Part shown: piece by piece, positions 32,580-45,399 of the stretch
Layout of the letters: each line of letters opens with the position of its first letter
Numbering within the stretch: the first letter of the stretch is position 1
NCBI GenBank assembly: GCA_020002185.1
Contig: CM034542.1
Span: forward strand, 57,357,516-57,421,515
Reading direction: 5' to 3'
DNA from: Paraescarpia echinospica
Taxonomy: Eukaryota; Annelida; Polychaeta; Sabellida; Siboglinidae
DNA: 64,000 bases
Position numbers and translations under genes: made by a program
The notes under the pieces: model-generated
What the model saw: the letters and a program-made list of their open reading frames with translations, nothing else
The model's database searches: none
Told to the model about the DNA's origin: nothing

Positions 32580-34095
32580 ACCTTTGTAGTGGCCACCCGC
32601 GGCGCAAATTGTAGTAATTAATATATAATAATTAATATATATATATGTATATAATTATAATAATTGTAATAATAAATATATAATTATATATCATCTTGAT
32701 AATAAATAATAAGGAATGTTAAGCCAAAAACTAAGGCTAAGCCTAAGGCGTAAGTCAAAAACTAAATTACATTTGTAAGGATAGTAGTCTCAATTTTAAC
32801 AGTAAAGCCTAATTTATTTAATTATAAAACGTTGAATCGGGGCCAACACACGTCACTAAATTGAGACTTACAAGTTTCACTACATAAGTGGCTTACTCTT
32901 GCATGTTCCCCATGTTTCAGTTTCACTATTCAGGTGAATGAAAAGCCTTATTAAGCGCGTACCCATAAAACTGACAACGGAATCATTTACCTCACAATTT
33001 CAATATGACTGCCATTGAGCGCGCATATTAATGACGTCACTGTGCAAATACATCACATCCGGCTGTTCGTGATGCTACTAAAGTGTCTTTCCTAATTTGA
33101 ATGCAATTATAACAAAAACAGACATACATAAGCATGCAATTTTCACCAATATAGTCTACCTCAAAGCGTCTATAATTACACAACGTTCGTTTAATGTGTG
33201 GCTGTCCGTTGAGTAGGCTACATTGGTAACCTAATAACATGGCGACAGTGTAGGGAAGACTCCTTGCGCTGTGTAGCTTAGCCTGGATTGACCAAATTTG
33301 AAATTGGTTTATTTGGCATAAACAATACAAAAAAACAAGGTATATGTAGTTACAATGAATGCAGGACGCCAGTAAAAACTAAACTAGTTGAGGCAACTCG
33401 ACGCCCTAAATGCTACATAATAGTATACATGTAGTTATGCATAAAATATATCATAATAAAAACAATAAAGTAAAACAGTTCATTACTGTGTATAAATAAT
33501 ACATATCAATACAATTTAGAGTGGGAAATTAAATTAAGAAATTTTACGTTATGAATTATCATTGAATCTCAAACAGGAATAGTAATTTCTTATTAATCAC
33601 ACCTCTGAATATGTGTTTACAATTATTTTGTTAAGGTCGTTCCTTTTAGTTAATGACAGGTGAAGTATATTTGAGACATGCAATTTAACAGTATGCAGTT
33701 TATAACACAAACCATGTTTTTTGGTTTCTGCCATCCTCACGCGCCAGGGGTCGCTGCTGCTGATTACGTCAGTGCCAGCCAGCAGTACCCCCATGGCTGA
33801 TCGCTTTGCGAAACTCTTAATTTAAGCTCAGCCTATGAAATCGCTCACTAGATCAGTGGATATCGGCAGGTCAGGTGGTCATAATAAAGCTAATTTTAAC
33901 CAACCGTGGCTCGTGTTACATGCGATGTTTCAGAAGTAGAAGCAATTATTCAAATACACAATACCGCTCAGCTGCTCGTGCTAATGGGCGAACGGGTCAT
34001 TATATATTGGGATTCCCAGAAGTCGTTTATCCGTCTTCAAATTGGGGCGGGTATTTGCGCTGTTCTCACGGGTGATGCAGTCGCGACTGGCGAAG
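32580..34095. other. No gene seen
   Basis: AT-rich sequence with a run of TAATTATATATA near 32620-32700. I recognise no coding segment. GACGTCA-type sites occur near 33034 and 33765, without further support for a promoter. Confidence 0.5.
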
Positions 34096-34104
34096 TCAAT
34101 TAGG

Positions 34105-36715
34105 CTAAGTAAAAAAAGAAAGTAGTTTCTCGTCCCCGCCCGCTTCCTTTTTAGCTGCCGCCTCCTTTTTTTGCTATTTACTATTAACAAAATTCGCTAT
34201 TTTAAACGCTTTTCAGATCTGTGTATGCCTTCTATAGAGTTTGAAATATGAACGATATTTGGCTTGTTGCGTGCCCCGTGCTCCAAGGACCGCATACTCA
34301 AGTCTGGAATCGAGGCTAATCACTTGCACGAAACTATAACGCTTGCGCGACATGTCTGCTATTGTCGGCCATCATTAGTCCGAATATGTTGGTGTTGCGA
34401 ATTCGTCGGTCCACCGCAATATTGAAACCGTGGTATGCTAGGACGGTACCAAATGGCAAGCAGACATTCCTAGAGCTTTTCTCACAATTTGCCACACGCC
34501 CACAGGGGAATTTGACGACGGACAAGAAATCAGTTCAACAGAACACTGTCAAACGTCACAGGTCGGTACTCACCTCGAACTGCGTGGCAGCACGCGGCCA
34601 TTTCCCGAAATGCCCTGGCAACTGGCCGCGTTGCCTCGGAAATTAAGCTATTGTTCACGGTCAAACTGGTCGTGTTTTATATTATGTGCCCCCTAAAAGA
34701 ATTAAAGCCCTCAATTTGGTAAAATTCGAGGCCTGTCAGTAGATTTTGCGTTGACTTCGCTCAAGTCTACACGGCGGCGCTACTAGTGTAAATAATCACC
34801 GGTTAGACCCGCCACAAATGTTCCAAGTCATTGAAGATTACTTAAGATAACAACTTTGTTAGCAACAGTGTATAAAAGTATTACTGAAGTAGTTTAAATA
34901 TGGCATGACATGCTGATTTGTGCGGTTTATAAAATTATGGTGACTGTCTAACAAGGCTGTTACTAGTGACACCATACGGAGTTGTGTGAATTTGTTTGTT
35001 TGTTTTAGTTTGTCATTTTCGAATGTTTCATGGAAATAAGTAACATTTAAAAATGCAAGTGTACTTTTCGTAAAATACAGCAATATGTTGCATAGCTTAA
35101 AAAAAATATTTGAAATGTAGCCAGAGGGATATTTTGGATTGCAACTCCTTGGAAATCGTTCCATGATAGCCTACTGCTCGGGCACAAATATTAAAAAAGT
35201 TTCAATGTAGGCCTACTCATCCTTTTCTTGCTTGATCATTTTGGATGTTTTGTTCAATATAGCCTCAGCCAATCAACTGACAAATGGTTTTTAGAAAAGG
35301 TTGTTGTTTTAACGTCTCATTTCTTTTATTTTGTCTTCGGGTAAAAGTGAACATTGGTGGAAGTAAGGACAAGTTGGACGTGTCGGCAATCCCGAACGAG
35401 TGTCTAGCAGACATTTTGTCAATTACCTCGTCAGTGAGATAATCGCAATACATGTCACACCCCAAAATTGAATAATTGGAATGACTCATTATTTACAAAT
35501 GAATATATATGTTCATCACAACAAAGCTTTATGACAACGTATACAACTTTGCATCAAAGATGTTATGACTCTGCCCTCCAACTTGTCATGGTTGAAATAT
35601 TTATGTTGTGATTGGTTGTTTAACCACATAGGTTATAAACACCCAATCAATTGTATCAGGGAGATAAGTAGTCAAACCATACCTACTACAATAAGGTAAG
35701 ACGGAAACTGCTTTATTTATTGTGAATTGGCTAATTGCAATTTTTCTCCACTTTCAATTTTTATAAGTGTGAAAGGTGTCTGAAATGGCGTGTCCTCTAT
35801 GCTGCCCACGTTCTCAAACCAGAAGAGAAATAGTAACTGGAGAGGAACTTGGAGGTGATGTTACACTCATGTGGCGCATGCTTCAAAGACGTCAGTGATC
35901 CTGGAGATGGGAACACATTTGACATGGTGTATGTCAACGACAAACTAACATGTAAAATGCTCATTGAGGCGTCGTACTATGTAACATAGCGTTACAACAT
36001 CGGTTGGCCATTATCCTCTTTGTGAGGAATGTGAGGTAAAATGCAAAGTGGCCAAGAAGAAAGAGACTAGAGCCTTTGCACCTCGGCAACCTGCAGGCGA
36101 ATGATGTGCATGTGTACGTTTGGCAATGGATGGTTGTTTTTACAGACATGCCACATCTTGTCTTCGGAAATGCATATTTTAACTTGAAACTGTAGTATTT
36201 TTGTATTTGTTAACATGCTTGTTCCGAGCGAGTGTCACCATTTACCAGGCTACTAAATATACCTACATTAATTAACATTTGCTTACATTTTGTAGCAAAT
36301 CCGTATTAATACTGGATATTGCCGTATTTTTTTAAATCCGTAATGTATGCGGGAAATCCTTACAGTGTGGCACCTTTTGCTGTGTATTAAATACATTTAA
36401 CATTGTGTTTTGTTTATTTAATCAATTTAAATTGTATTCCGGTGTAACATGGGACATATATATTCCACATAATTGTTTATGTTTATCTGTCAATCCAGAT
36501 AAAATAATAGTAATCATAGTAACATACATCACAGCCCTGGTATGTTCCACGTTACATCGGACAAGTTACAGTGTCTTTAAATCAGTAACACTTAACATCT
36601 AAGACATTGCGGCCATCTTTAAAAAATAACAAAATATTGACAAATAGTAAATAAGGGCCTCCCGCCTCCTTTTGAAAAAAAATTCGGACGAGAAACTATT
36701 TTCTTTTTTAACTAG
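34105..36715. mobile_element. 2.6-kb DNA element with inverted termini, unclassified
   Basis: The left end (about 34108-34185) and the reverse complement of the right end (about 36640-36712) share AAAAAAGAAARTAGTTTCTC, then GTCC, later GCCTCC-like and TATTTACTATT stretches. Between them I see no transposase. A fragment near 35845-35960 reads CGACFKDVSDPGDGNTFDMV and NDKLTCKMLIEASYYVT, a conserved-looking but unrecognised peptide, followed by stops. The target duplication is not evident; TAGGC lies at both edges, as part of the repeat. Confidence 0.55.
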
Positions 36716-36764
36716 GCCTTACTAGTTTGACTCCGCTAACTTCCGCACTTCGCGTAGGGGATCA

Positions 36765-37198
36765 GCAAGGGCTAGTTTTGCAAGGCAAATAGCCCTGGCT
36801 TGCGAGGATGGTTTCTGTTCTTATCTCACCTAAGTGAATATTATTGTTCTGCCTGGTAACATGACTGTGAATTTCATTATTTTTTGTGACAGACGTGGAG
36901 AGATACTTTGGGCATTGCTTTCTATTATTTTGTCATGCAGTTGAACACCTTGAATTATAAATAAAATCTTCTAACTTAAAGAAATCCACACAGATGGGAT
37001 CTGCATGTGCTGTGAATTTGCGTTTGTGAATCAAACGCACTGCCCTCTTTTGCAGTTTAAATAGTCAGTTTCTGTTAGTTACATTACCATGAATGTTACT
37101 ATACCATGCAAGTAGGCTGTATGACAAATGAGGTTTAATTAATGCATTATATATTTGTTCTAATGAGTATGATTGTAGTAACGGCTTGATTTGATATG
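36765..37198 (-). mobile_element. LINE ORF2 C-terminal fragment
   Basis: The reverse strand reads SYSLEQIYNALIKPHLSYSL, then LAWYSNIHGN and LFKLQKRAVRLIHKRK, FTAHADPICVDFFKLEDF, and near the end RQNNNIHLGEIRTETILASQ. This is the post-RT region of jockey-type LINEs (LYNALIxPHLxYxxxxWG...LQKRAxRxI). One stop breaks it. Confidence 0.75.
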
Positions 37199-37619
37199 TT
37201 TTCAGGAGTCGCATTCTACCCGTGGATTCTGTCTTACATGACGTGGGAAGACGAGGGGTTGGAGGGGGAGAGACGCTATTATATATTTTGTGGTGACCTT
37301 CCGCCCATAGTACCCCAGTGTGCGGGCTTGCATTTTCATGCAGCAGTGATTGGTTTCAATGGTTTGGTTACGTCTATATCCTACATATTGTTCCGAGCGT
37401 ACACCTTCTGTTCACTTCAAATACAGCTCTGTGCCTGAATGAACGATTTTGAAATATAAAAAATATGGGTCAGAAATAGTATAAGGATATAAAACCAATC
37501 AATACCAAACTTAGGGAAATGGTATTTACAGTTGCATACGGGTTCAATAATATCCATCTGAAGACAACCACACGAGGGCTGCTTTCGACGACTGCACGGT
37601 CTTGAGTCTTAATCATACA

Positions 37620-37698
37620 TGGGCTCCTGCCCTTCGGGCAGCGGATACCGGGTAGAATGCCGGGTAGATGCCGGGTAGACCCTCCGGACAGTCCGGCA
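37620..37698. repeat. GC-rich hairpin and triple CCGGGTAGA repeat
   Basis: CTGCCCTTCGGGCAG is a perfect hairpin, followed by three copies of CCGGGTAGA within 40 bp. It ends exactly at the TTAA flank of the following element. Confidence 0.7.
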
Positions 37699-37981
37699 TT
37701 AAAGGGAATAAAAACATCTATTGCTTGAATTCATATTAAATTAGATCCTGCTATATATTTCCATGTCCACCAAGCCAATAAAATCCCCAAAAATCGAAGA
37801 ATTAGAAATTCCACATTTTATGCTTTACATCCGGACATTTTCGAATATGCATATTTTTGGCGCGCTTTTCGGGATGCCGAGATGTGACGTCAGAGTTGAC
37901 TCTGCCGATACAGCGACCGCTTGTTTACATTCATTCTCAGCAATATGACAGCAGAGGTGGCTGTGTAATGCGAATATCATC

Positions 37982-38508
37982 ATGGTTCATTGTACGGCAT
38001 TCGGTTGTAATGCAAACTCTTCTAAACGTAGAGCAACACACCATTTTTCTCGGTTCCCTACGGATCCAGTTTTATTGAAGAAATGGATCGCAAAAATCAA
38101 GCGAGCAAACTTCAAGCCGACGAAACACAGCCGGCTTTGCTCCGCTCATTTTGAGAAAAGCTGTTTTGATCGCGATCCGGAGATGTTGGCAACCCTTGGA
38201 TATCCTGGTGCTCGAATATCGTTGAAAAGCGATGCAGTCCCAACAATATTCCCGGTAGTAGAAGCTGCATTGATGCCGTCAATCCGCAGAAGACAGGCGT
38301 CGGCAGGATCGACGGCCGCTTTGCCCGAGTCGAAGGCAAGCGGGTCTCGCAAGCGTTGTTCCAGTGCCGCAGTCGCCGCTGCAGGCTCCGCTGCCGCTGT
38401 CACTACAGCCGGCTCAGCAACTACACCCATGGCTTCTTTGGGTACCAGGTTCCTTCGACGAGTGGTGAATTTACGAGGTCTGCTTACCGAAAGCGGCAAC
38501 GAATCAAG
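37982..38508 (+). CDS. THAP-domain protein, first exon (Kolobok-like transposase)
   Basis: ATG at 37982 opens a textbook THAP zinc finger in the first 90 residues: C4 and C9 (CTAFGCN), P26 (FPTDP), W35, C53-x2-H56 (CSAHF) and the closing AVPTIF at 85-90. An alanine- and serine-rich, basic linker follows (SRKRCSSAAVAA). The frame stays open to a donor ATCAAG|GTAATT at 38508/38509. The THAP finger binds DNA in a sequence-specific way; in Kolobok elements it recognises the transposon ends. Upstream at 37885 is a GTGACGTCA site. A host THAP gene is possible, but the TTAA-ended inverted repeats around it favour a transposon. Confidence 0.85.
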
Positions 38509-41456
38509 GTAATTCTTACATGTCATATTATTATTCTGTAGGTCTAGTATAATGCCTGGACTGGACGGTCTCGTGTGTGTCAAAATAAGTTATTCAACTT
38601 ATTGTCATTGTATCCCATTGGTTCCAATCATATCACGGAACTCTTCCTAAGTATCTTATATTCTAAATGTTGTAGTTATGCACGATACTACTATAATAAA
38701 TCTACATATACTCAGTTTTGTGGAAAATTTGATAGTGTAATCAAATCGATTCAGGTGACTGTTTTTATCATTATCATGGTTACAGGAATGTAAGGCAATA
38801 AAACAAAAACGTCAGTAAATTAATTGATGCTAATTTGTTAGTTATGCATTTAATTAATCTATTTACTTTTACATGCAAATAAGAAATAATTATTTTAATT
38901 ATACTCGTTGCCGAGTCAGGTTAGTCTGTTATAATAAGTTTTTTAAACCGTAAGAAGCAATACTTGGATGTAGAACATTGCAATGTGAATTTGCAGATGA
39001 AAGAATAATTATATTTTCAAATGTATTTAACGTTGAATTTGCATAAATTAATTATTATTTTTCATACATAACATTTGTTGTTTTTTAAATGACAATACTT
39101 GGACTTTATGAAAGTGCCATGCATTTTGATCAACATCAAATGTATGTACACATAAAGTACCATGCATAAGTTAGATATTTAAAACAAAAATTAAAAAATT
39201 AGGAAGTGGTCTGTCTCACTCTCATAGTTGGAACCAGTTGCTGGCAATCTCCTCCTCTGACACATGACTCAATAAAGTCTTATGTCATCAATGACTTGCT
39301 GAAGAATTATCCCCCATCAGTATTCTCTGTAGAAACAGTTTATTACAGTGTTTGGCACCTGTCTGCTAATCCAGCTAATTGGACTCCTTTGTTGTGACTC
39401 CTCCACTTGACTGAGGAACTAAGTGTAAGTGTTTGCCCTAGTCAACTGATCAAAGATCAAATCTAATTAATTACCAGTTGACATTGCACTTTGTAGGTCT
39501 TTCCTGCTATGAATAACAAATACACCAGCCACCTCCAGCTGGCCCACTGCATTCTCCCTCCAGTTAAAATAGTTATCTGAACCTGATCTACTGGTAATTA
39601 AAGCATGCTAGGTGGAAATGGCAGGAACTGGGTAACATGGATGTGACATGTCGGATACTTATTATTACTATAATTAACCCATGCAATTAACCCATGCCTA
39701 ACATCACCCTGATCACCATTGCAATTGGTAAACCTTGCAGGTAGATGTGATTAATTATTATTAATATTGAATGGTTACCACATTGAACACCCTGTAGATT
39801 ACAGTATGTATTCATCGAGTTAATAATCTATTATGTTTAAGTTTTCAAAAGTAATGTTTTCAATAAATATAATTCTTACAGTAGATGCAGCTTTCATAAC
39901 ACACACTATTGTAACACACAAGTACTGTTACATAACACACACTATTGTAACACACAAGTACTGTTACATTTGTTACTATAGAATTCTTACAGTAGAGAGC
40001 AGCTTTCATAACACACTATTGTAACACACAAGTACTGTTACATTTGTTACTATAGAATTTTTAATATTTCAATAGTAATTTATTTATTTGTATTTTCATA
40101 ACTCCAGTGCACAGGCCTGTAGTGAATTACATTACAGTGTAATATATTACTATTGCCTAGTTTCCATTTTATTACAGTTGCATATTGAAGACAATGTACA
40201 TCATGTAATATATACTATTACATTTGAAGGTATTACCATTACATTTTGAATTGGAACTACAGTATGTACCGAGATAAATATTTAGAACAAAAATATAACT
40301 ATCGTATCTTGTATTATCTACTAACAATGTTTATGGACAGAACATATTTTTCATATTATGCATCTGTATAACATGAATGAATGATAAAAGACATGTCACT
40401 GCCATTTAATAGATTGCAATCAGTGTAATTACACCTTACTACTTGGTGCATTGCTAATTACTGGCACAAGTCATGATGTTTTTTTAAACAGAAGCTCAGA
40501 AATGTACCAAGGACCTTTATTCGGCTCCCACATTATTCATGGGATGGATGTTGGCAATCATAAAACCTGGATAAACTAGTTCAAAAGGATACAGAAAGCA
40601 TAATGAAATTTCTATTTTTATGCGACATATATTAATAAACATGTATATATATTATATGCCAGTTACTATTACATTGTTTCTGTTATTATATTGTGCTTTG
40701 TTCAACTTATTGTTACTAATAGGTATTATTATTATTACACCACTCCTTGAGCAGGCTTCCTATTGTGACTATAAAATTGAGTATTGCAGGATTGTTCATG
40801 TCTGCAGTCACATATTGTTATGATAGTCACATATTGTTATGATAGTAACTATATCAATGGATAAGGATTCTACTAATGATGTTACAAAATGTCATTAATG
40901 AATTTATTTGATTTTTAACTTAATGTTATTAAAAAAATCAAGTAAATTTATCAAATAATAAATATGTTCACATTTGGATGTGGGTTGTTGCCCAGCTACC
41001 AAGTGTGAAAATGGTCATTTGTTGTGAAACAATAACAATAAATGCAATGCAAGTTGCAAACCTATCTATTGTATATTTAATAGATGATTAGTTATAACCA
41101 AAAATAAAATGTTCACAAGTAATATATTGTCACATTTTCCAGGTAATTGTTTGCATAAAAGTGTAACATAACAAAAGTAACTATGTCTCTGTGTAGATTC
41201 TGTAAGCGTGATATCAATTATTTATGATGTTTTATCATAGAATAAACAATACATACCTTGCAACTTGAAATTAATTTATTAATTTGTATTTTTCACAGCT
41301 AGGCAGTCTGTTCACACTTGGAAGCTGGGCAAATGACTAGACAAATGGATGTACTCCTTTCTGACAAGATGGTAAAAGACAGGATTTTGTTTGCTTTTGT
41401 CAGAAACCTACAATTTATTTTTTTGCAAATTCTATAAGGGTCATTTGTTATTTCAG
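38509..41456. other. AT-rich intron or interior of the Kolobok-like element
   Basis: No coding segment recognised. Small tandem duplications occur at 39890-40055, where a unit with ACACACTATTGTAACACACA and AGTACTGTTAC is present three times. Confidence 0.5.
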
Positions 41457-42075
41457 TTATTTGCCGACATTCTGGCAGCAGCTCGAGATAGTCCACCGTC
41501 GACCAAGAATGGGTCATCTGAAGATACAGCAACTGAATATGACAGCTCTCGTACGGATTCCTGTGATACAGAGGATTCCACACCTGAGTCAGTCACAGCT
41601 TCCACTCCAAAAAGGAGCAGCAAATGCTTTCAGGTTGACATCAGGCCATCAACTCGCACGAGAAGAGTGCAAGCAGTCTGTGCATCAGAGCAGGTTGCTG
41701 TGCAGGTGACATCAGCAGTGAGGTCAACGAGTGTGCAGTGCAGTTTGTTGACTGGTCCGATTAGTGACTCGAGTGACTAAAACGGGGAGGAAGTGACATC
41801 TGCTGCAGATCCAGAGTATGTTTGCTCTGACAATGAGTCGACTAGTCGTGACAGCAGCAACAGTGACAGCGATGACCATGTCGACCAGTACACTGACACA
41901 GAGGAGGGTGTTACAAACAAGACTCCCTTGAGGAAAGATTGCTGCCCTTCCAGGGAGAGGTACTTCTTGGTGGCAGCGTCTTCACTTCGTCATCTTTTCG
42001 CACGTTGCCGAAACTGCACTGGCCAAACCAATGTCGTAGTGCAGCAGTTTCTCGGCTCAATGGGAAGTTGCCCTG
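41457..42075 (+). pseudogene. Second coding block of the THAP protein, one in-frame stop
   Basis: After the acceptor TTATTTCAG at 41456 one frame runs through an acidic, serine-rich stretch (TEYDSSRTDSCDTEDSTPES; NESTSRDSSNSDSDD) and a block with VDIRPSTRTRRVQ and RSTSVQCSLLT, to RYFLVAASSLRHLFARCRNC. The pattern Y/F-x-VxxSxLxxLFxxCxxC is what I associate with the region before the catalytic part of these THAP-type elements. TAA at 41778-41780 interrupts the frame once. The acceptor phase does not fit the donor of the THAP exon, so at least one small exon is missing or the copy is damaged. No DDE residues are visible after it. Confidence 0.55.
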
Positions 42076-43085
42076 TAAAGATAATAATTGGTCTGTAGAT
42101 GTGAAGCTATGCTATTTATTAGCATGTCATAGGTAAAGTGATCAACAAAATGGACTAGATAACTTGTTTATCAATGGGTATTTGCTGAAGCCATATTCTC
42201 ATCTGCCTGCAGGGGAAGTATTCCCATGGGTGTTGTTTGGCTTATAACCATTGTCTGTGCACCGTGTGGTGATTCACATTGTGTTACCAGGTCTACACAG
42301 TTACCAACATTTGGAATGATTCATCCTAGTAACACTGTGTTATGAAACTTACTTGATGAATTTGTAATGATTCAACCCAGTAAAACTGTGTTCTGAAACT
42401 TGCTTGATGGATTTGTAATAAATATGTCACACACAAAATGTGATTAAAAATGCTATGTCCTTATGATTTTTATGGCCATAGTCGTAGGGCACATATATAC
42501 CCACTGGTAGCATCTCACATATAAGACCCCTAAGGTTACACTAAACCCCTAGGTCTAGGACATAACCCTTCAGGCTATAACCCATTACCATAATTATTCA
42601 ATTGTTCTGCATGTTGTTTTAATGTTTATTTTAGTTTATTTTGATTATATAGTAGCTATATTGTTATGTGTCAGACTCAGAGTAATAAAATTATTGTTCC
42701 ACATAAATGACATAATCTAGAGCTGTCATTATATGTCATGATATTATGGTCATCTCGCGAACAACTGTCCAACTAAAAAAGTGTGGGTTTTGTCCAGAGG
42801 GGTGATATCGTAAGTAGCTATAACGTCCTAAACTCGATCCGCATAAACCAGACAACCATGCTTACGACGTTCGACGGTTCGTAACTTTGTGAAGTTTGTC
42901 TTTGTCTTTGACAAGTCTGTTTACAATTACTTCGTCCGATGACCTACTTAGCTACAACCTCTAGCTAACTCTCTGTACAGCTTTGACACCGCATTTTATA
43001 ATATAACGTCGTACTAAAACGATATAATTGTTGTTGTCGACAGTTTTCACACCATATGTGTCATTATAATGAAGTTGAAGCTTAC

Positions 43086-43264
43086 CAGTCGGTGTTGCAT
43101 GGGCGAACATTGTGACTGTCCGACTCCGCATCATCTTCTTCGCTACCGTCGCTGAAACGCTCGGAAAGAGCGGAATTAGACGAATCATCCGCTGTAACCG
43201 TTCCCGCTAGTGGCTCAAAATCGTATGATTTCACTTGAAACTCTGCGAAACTCCCACTAGCCAT
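43086..43264 (-). CDS. First exon of a P2RX7-C-like acidic protein inside the Kolobok-like element
   Basis: ATG at 43264 opens MASGSFAEFQVKSYDFEPLA, an acidic middle (SDGSEEDDAESD) and CNTDW, where the codon is split by the donor CTG|GTAAGC at 43086/43085. Proteins of the P2X7-receptor C-terminal-like family in aquatic animals begin in the same way: a YxFEP motif, an acidic stretch, then xNTDWCxCxxC, where a zinc-binding domain starts. The next exon (starting with the cysteine motif) is not found, so this is a partial gene. It points inward from the right inverted repeat, opposite to the THAP gene. Confidence 0.5.
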
Positions 43265-43544
43265 GATGTTACAAGAGAATGGAGAGAACAACAATGGCGA
43301 TGCATAGATGTCAACAAAGCCGCGAGTCGGCATTGACGTCACGATACCACGTGATCGCCTAGCTCATTAAATTTCAACTTTCTGCGGGAATCTCTACACA
43401 GACGGGTTTAAAATAGAATTTTGTCTACAAACGTATTTTTCTGTATTTTTTTAATGTTGTCAAATGTTACATACAATGTTAATATTTGTGTACACATGGA
43501 AAACGGATTTTAGCTAATGTCTTGTTGTTATTTCCTTTAATGTC

Positions 43545-44864
43545 AAGTCCGGGTCGACACGACGCCTATATCGAACAGCATGCTTTGGTGTAAATTATAT
43601 TTTATTTTAAACAAATAAGGAACGCCACGTATGTCAACTGTATAAATAATACGTAAGTATCATTATGTAAATACGTGTGTTAAAACCCACCGTTGAATTT
43701 GAAAATGAGACACTACATATAATACATATGTGTCACTCGGTTTCTCAGAAACTGTATTTATTTTAAAAGAAACATAAACGTACACACACTTCAAGTGAAA
43801 GCACTTGCGTTGTTGGGTAATGGTTTGTTCATTTGTATACTTATAGTGCACTAGATTCACAAACATATCGTGCAGTATTACGTGTAGCACAATAGTGGTT
43901 ACAGTGTATGCAGTAGACACACACACACACACTTTAAAACACTTGGTTTCAATAAAGTTTATTCAAACAAATCAGTTTACAATGCACTTGAAACACTACA
44001 CTGGACTTATAAATGAAAAGCTTCACAAAAATAACAATGAAGTAAGCTATTTATAAGACCAATGTTGAACGCCTTTATATCTATAAGCTCAACATATTTC
44101 ATTAATAGCTACAAGCTACAATATAATAACATGAATTACGTATGATTATGTGTTAATAATTACACTTTTGCGACAGCCATTGCGTGTGTCAGCACATATA
44201 TATATATTGTGTGTAAGTTTCCAACAGCTGCCTTCTACAATACATGTTTTGTAATAATCGAAAGAACAAACGAACGATGGAATGAACGAGCGAACGAACT
44301 TTACTTTGACGCTAATATCTACGCAGAACTGGATGGAAAATATTTTTTTTTTTTAACTACACAATATAATTGTTTGTATTACTTTACAAATGTGTAGTTT
44401 ACATGTAAACAACGAATCGATACAACCATGCATTATATGGCGTATATGACAAAGCGAACGCAATTTAAAGGGGGTGTACATGCCAGAGTTACGAATCGTG
44501 CTTGACAAGGGGGTAGGGATGACTCCTATGCTAGCGATAATATATACCTTAATGGCAGTCTCCCGACCTTACCTATTAAGTTATTCATTATATTATTTTT
44601 ATTGCATTATATATATGTCAAATATATTGATTCTGAGTTCTGAGGTGGGGATCGCAATATGTCCACAAACAGCGCAATGTACTTTATTGGTGGTCACTTT
44701 GTAGGGCCTACACCATCATGACATTCAATGCACTCTACAATGTTATAACCACTGGCCTTCATTGACCAACGCTTCTCTTAGCTGATGCAAACGTTCAGGA
44801 AAGCTGACTTTGTCTTCGGGTACTGCGTTCATGTGACATGTTTTACAAATAACCTTTACTTGTG
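43545..44864. other. 3' flank of the GH3-domain gene; no other gene seen
   Basis: AT-rich. On the minus strand, AATAAA occurs at 44683-44688 (177 nt past the GH3 stop), 44598-44603 and 43958-43963; any could be the polyadenylation signal. A short CA repeat lies at 43918-43932. Confidence 0.4.
44683..44688 (-). terminator. Candidate polyadenylation signal of the GH3-domain gene
   Basis: This is the first AATAAA hexamer downstream of the stop codon at 44865 on the coding strand. The choice among three such hexamers cannot be made from sequence alone. Confidence 0.3.
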
Positions 44865-45077
44865 TTACAAACTTTGTTCCAGTAGAAACCTCAAATACTC
44901 GTTGTTTCTTAGCACCCTCGGCACCTTGTACTGCTGGTTCTGTAAATGTTCTGTCATTTTGTTTTTAAGGCGCTCAAAGGACCGCGGTCTCTGCTGTACG
45001 ACTCTCATTGGTCCAATGCTACCGTTTTGTCGAAAGGTGGCGTACATTTCAAAGACGGTACACAGTGTGGTGTCAAA
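44865..45077 (-). CDS. GHDC: GH3-domain protein (GHDC-like) exon 6, C-terminus
   Basis: The exon encodes residues 541-610 and TAA. It contains MYATFRQNGSIGPMRVV, then a basic helix, and PRVLRNNEYLRFLLEQ just before the stop. GSIGPxRV and PRVLR are the closing motifs of vertebrate GHDC proteins. The acceptor TTCTATTGTAG at 45078 follows a pyrimidine-rich stretch, and phase 0 agrees with the donor of exon 5. Confidence 0.88.
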   Translation of the reverse strand, partial: FDTTLCTVFEMYATFRQNGSIGPMRVVQQRPRSFERLKNKMTEHLQNQQYKVPRVLRNNEYLRFLLEQSL

Positions 45078-45399
45078 CTACAATAGAAATATTATATAAT
45101 AAAACATATGACGTGACACATGAAATGCAAGTATTATGAACTAGCATATCCACTTCGTGTATTTATCTGGTTTGTACTATATTTTAAGAAGAGTCTGTCC
45201 AGGTATTAAACATTCAAAGCCATAAAATTATATTAATAACTAACTTACACCCACCCGCGGCGATACAAACCACTCATTTTCATTGGCGTTAACAGCCGAA
45301 TCGACCAGCATTCAATTGTTTCAGGTAAGGAGAAAAGTCCTCATAAAAGCCACATATGTCAAAAACACGTAGGTAAGTTTCTAAATAACTACCTTGCAG

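Larger units (their letters stand above)
37703..43536. mobile_element. Kolobok-like DNA transposon, TTAA target, THAP protein
   Basis: TTAA occurs at 37699-37702 and 43537-43540. The element starts AGGGAATAAAAACA and the reverse complement of its end reads AGGAAATAACAACA; further in, both ends share TTTCCATGT. A TTAA target and a THAP-domain protein are the hallmarks of the Kolobok superfamily. It holds a THAP exon (37982-38508, plus), a second plus-strand block (41457-42075) and a gene start on the opposite strand (43264). A solo copy of the right end lies at 31020-31220, also beside TTAA. No catalytic DDE block is visible and the second block has a stop, so it is probably not autonomous. 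Confidence 0.72.

Noticed and set aside
34362..34646. 94-codon open frame
   Set aside because: It lies inside the inverted-repeat element, has no known motif, and is of a length expected by chance.
37196..37438. 80-codon open frame
   Set aside because: No domain seen; it starts at the border of a LINE relic and reads through low-complexity sequence.
37703..43536. THAP exon as part of a host THAP gene
   Set aside because: Possible, but matched termini with TTAA flanks and a solo end elsewhere make a transposon more likely.
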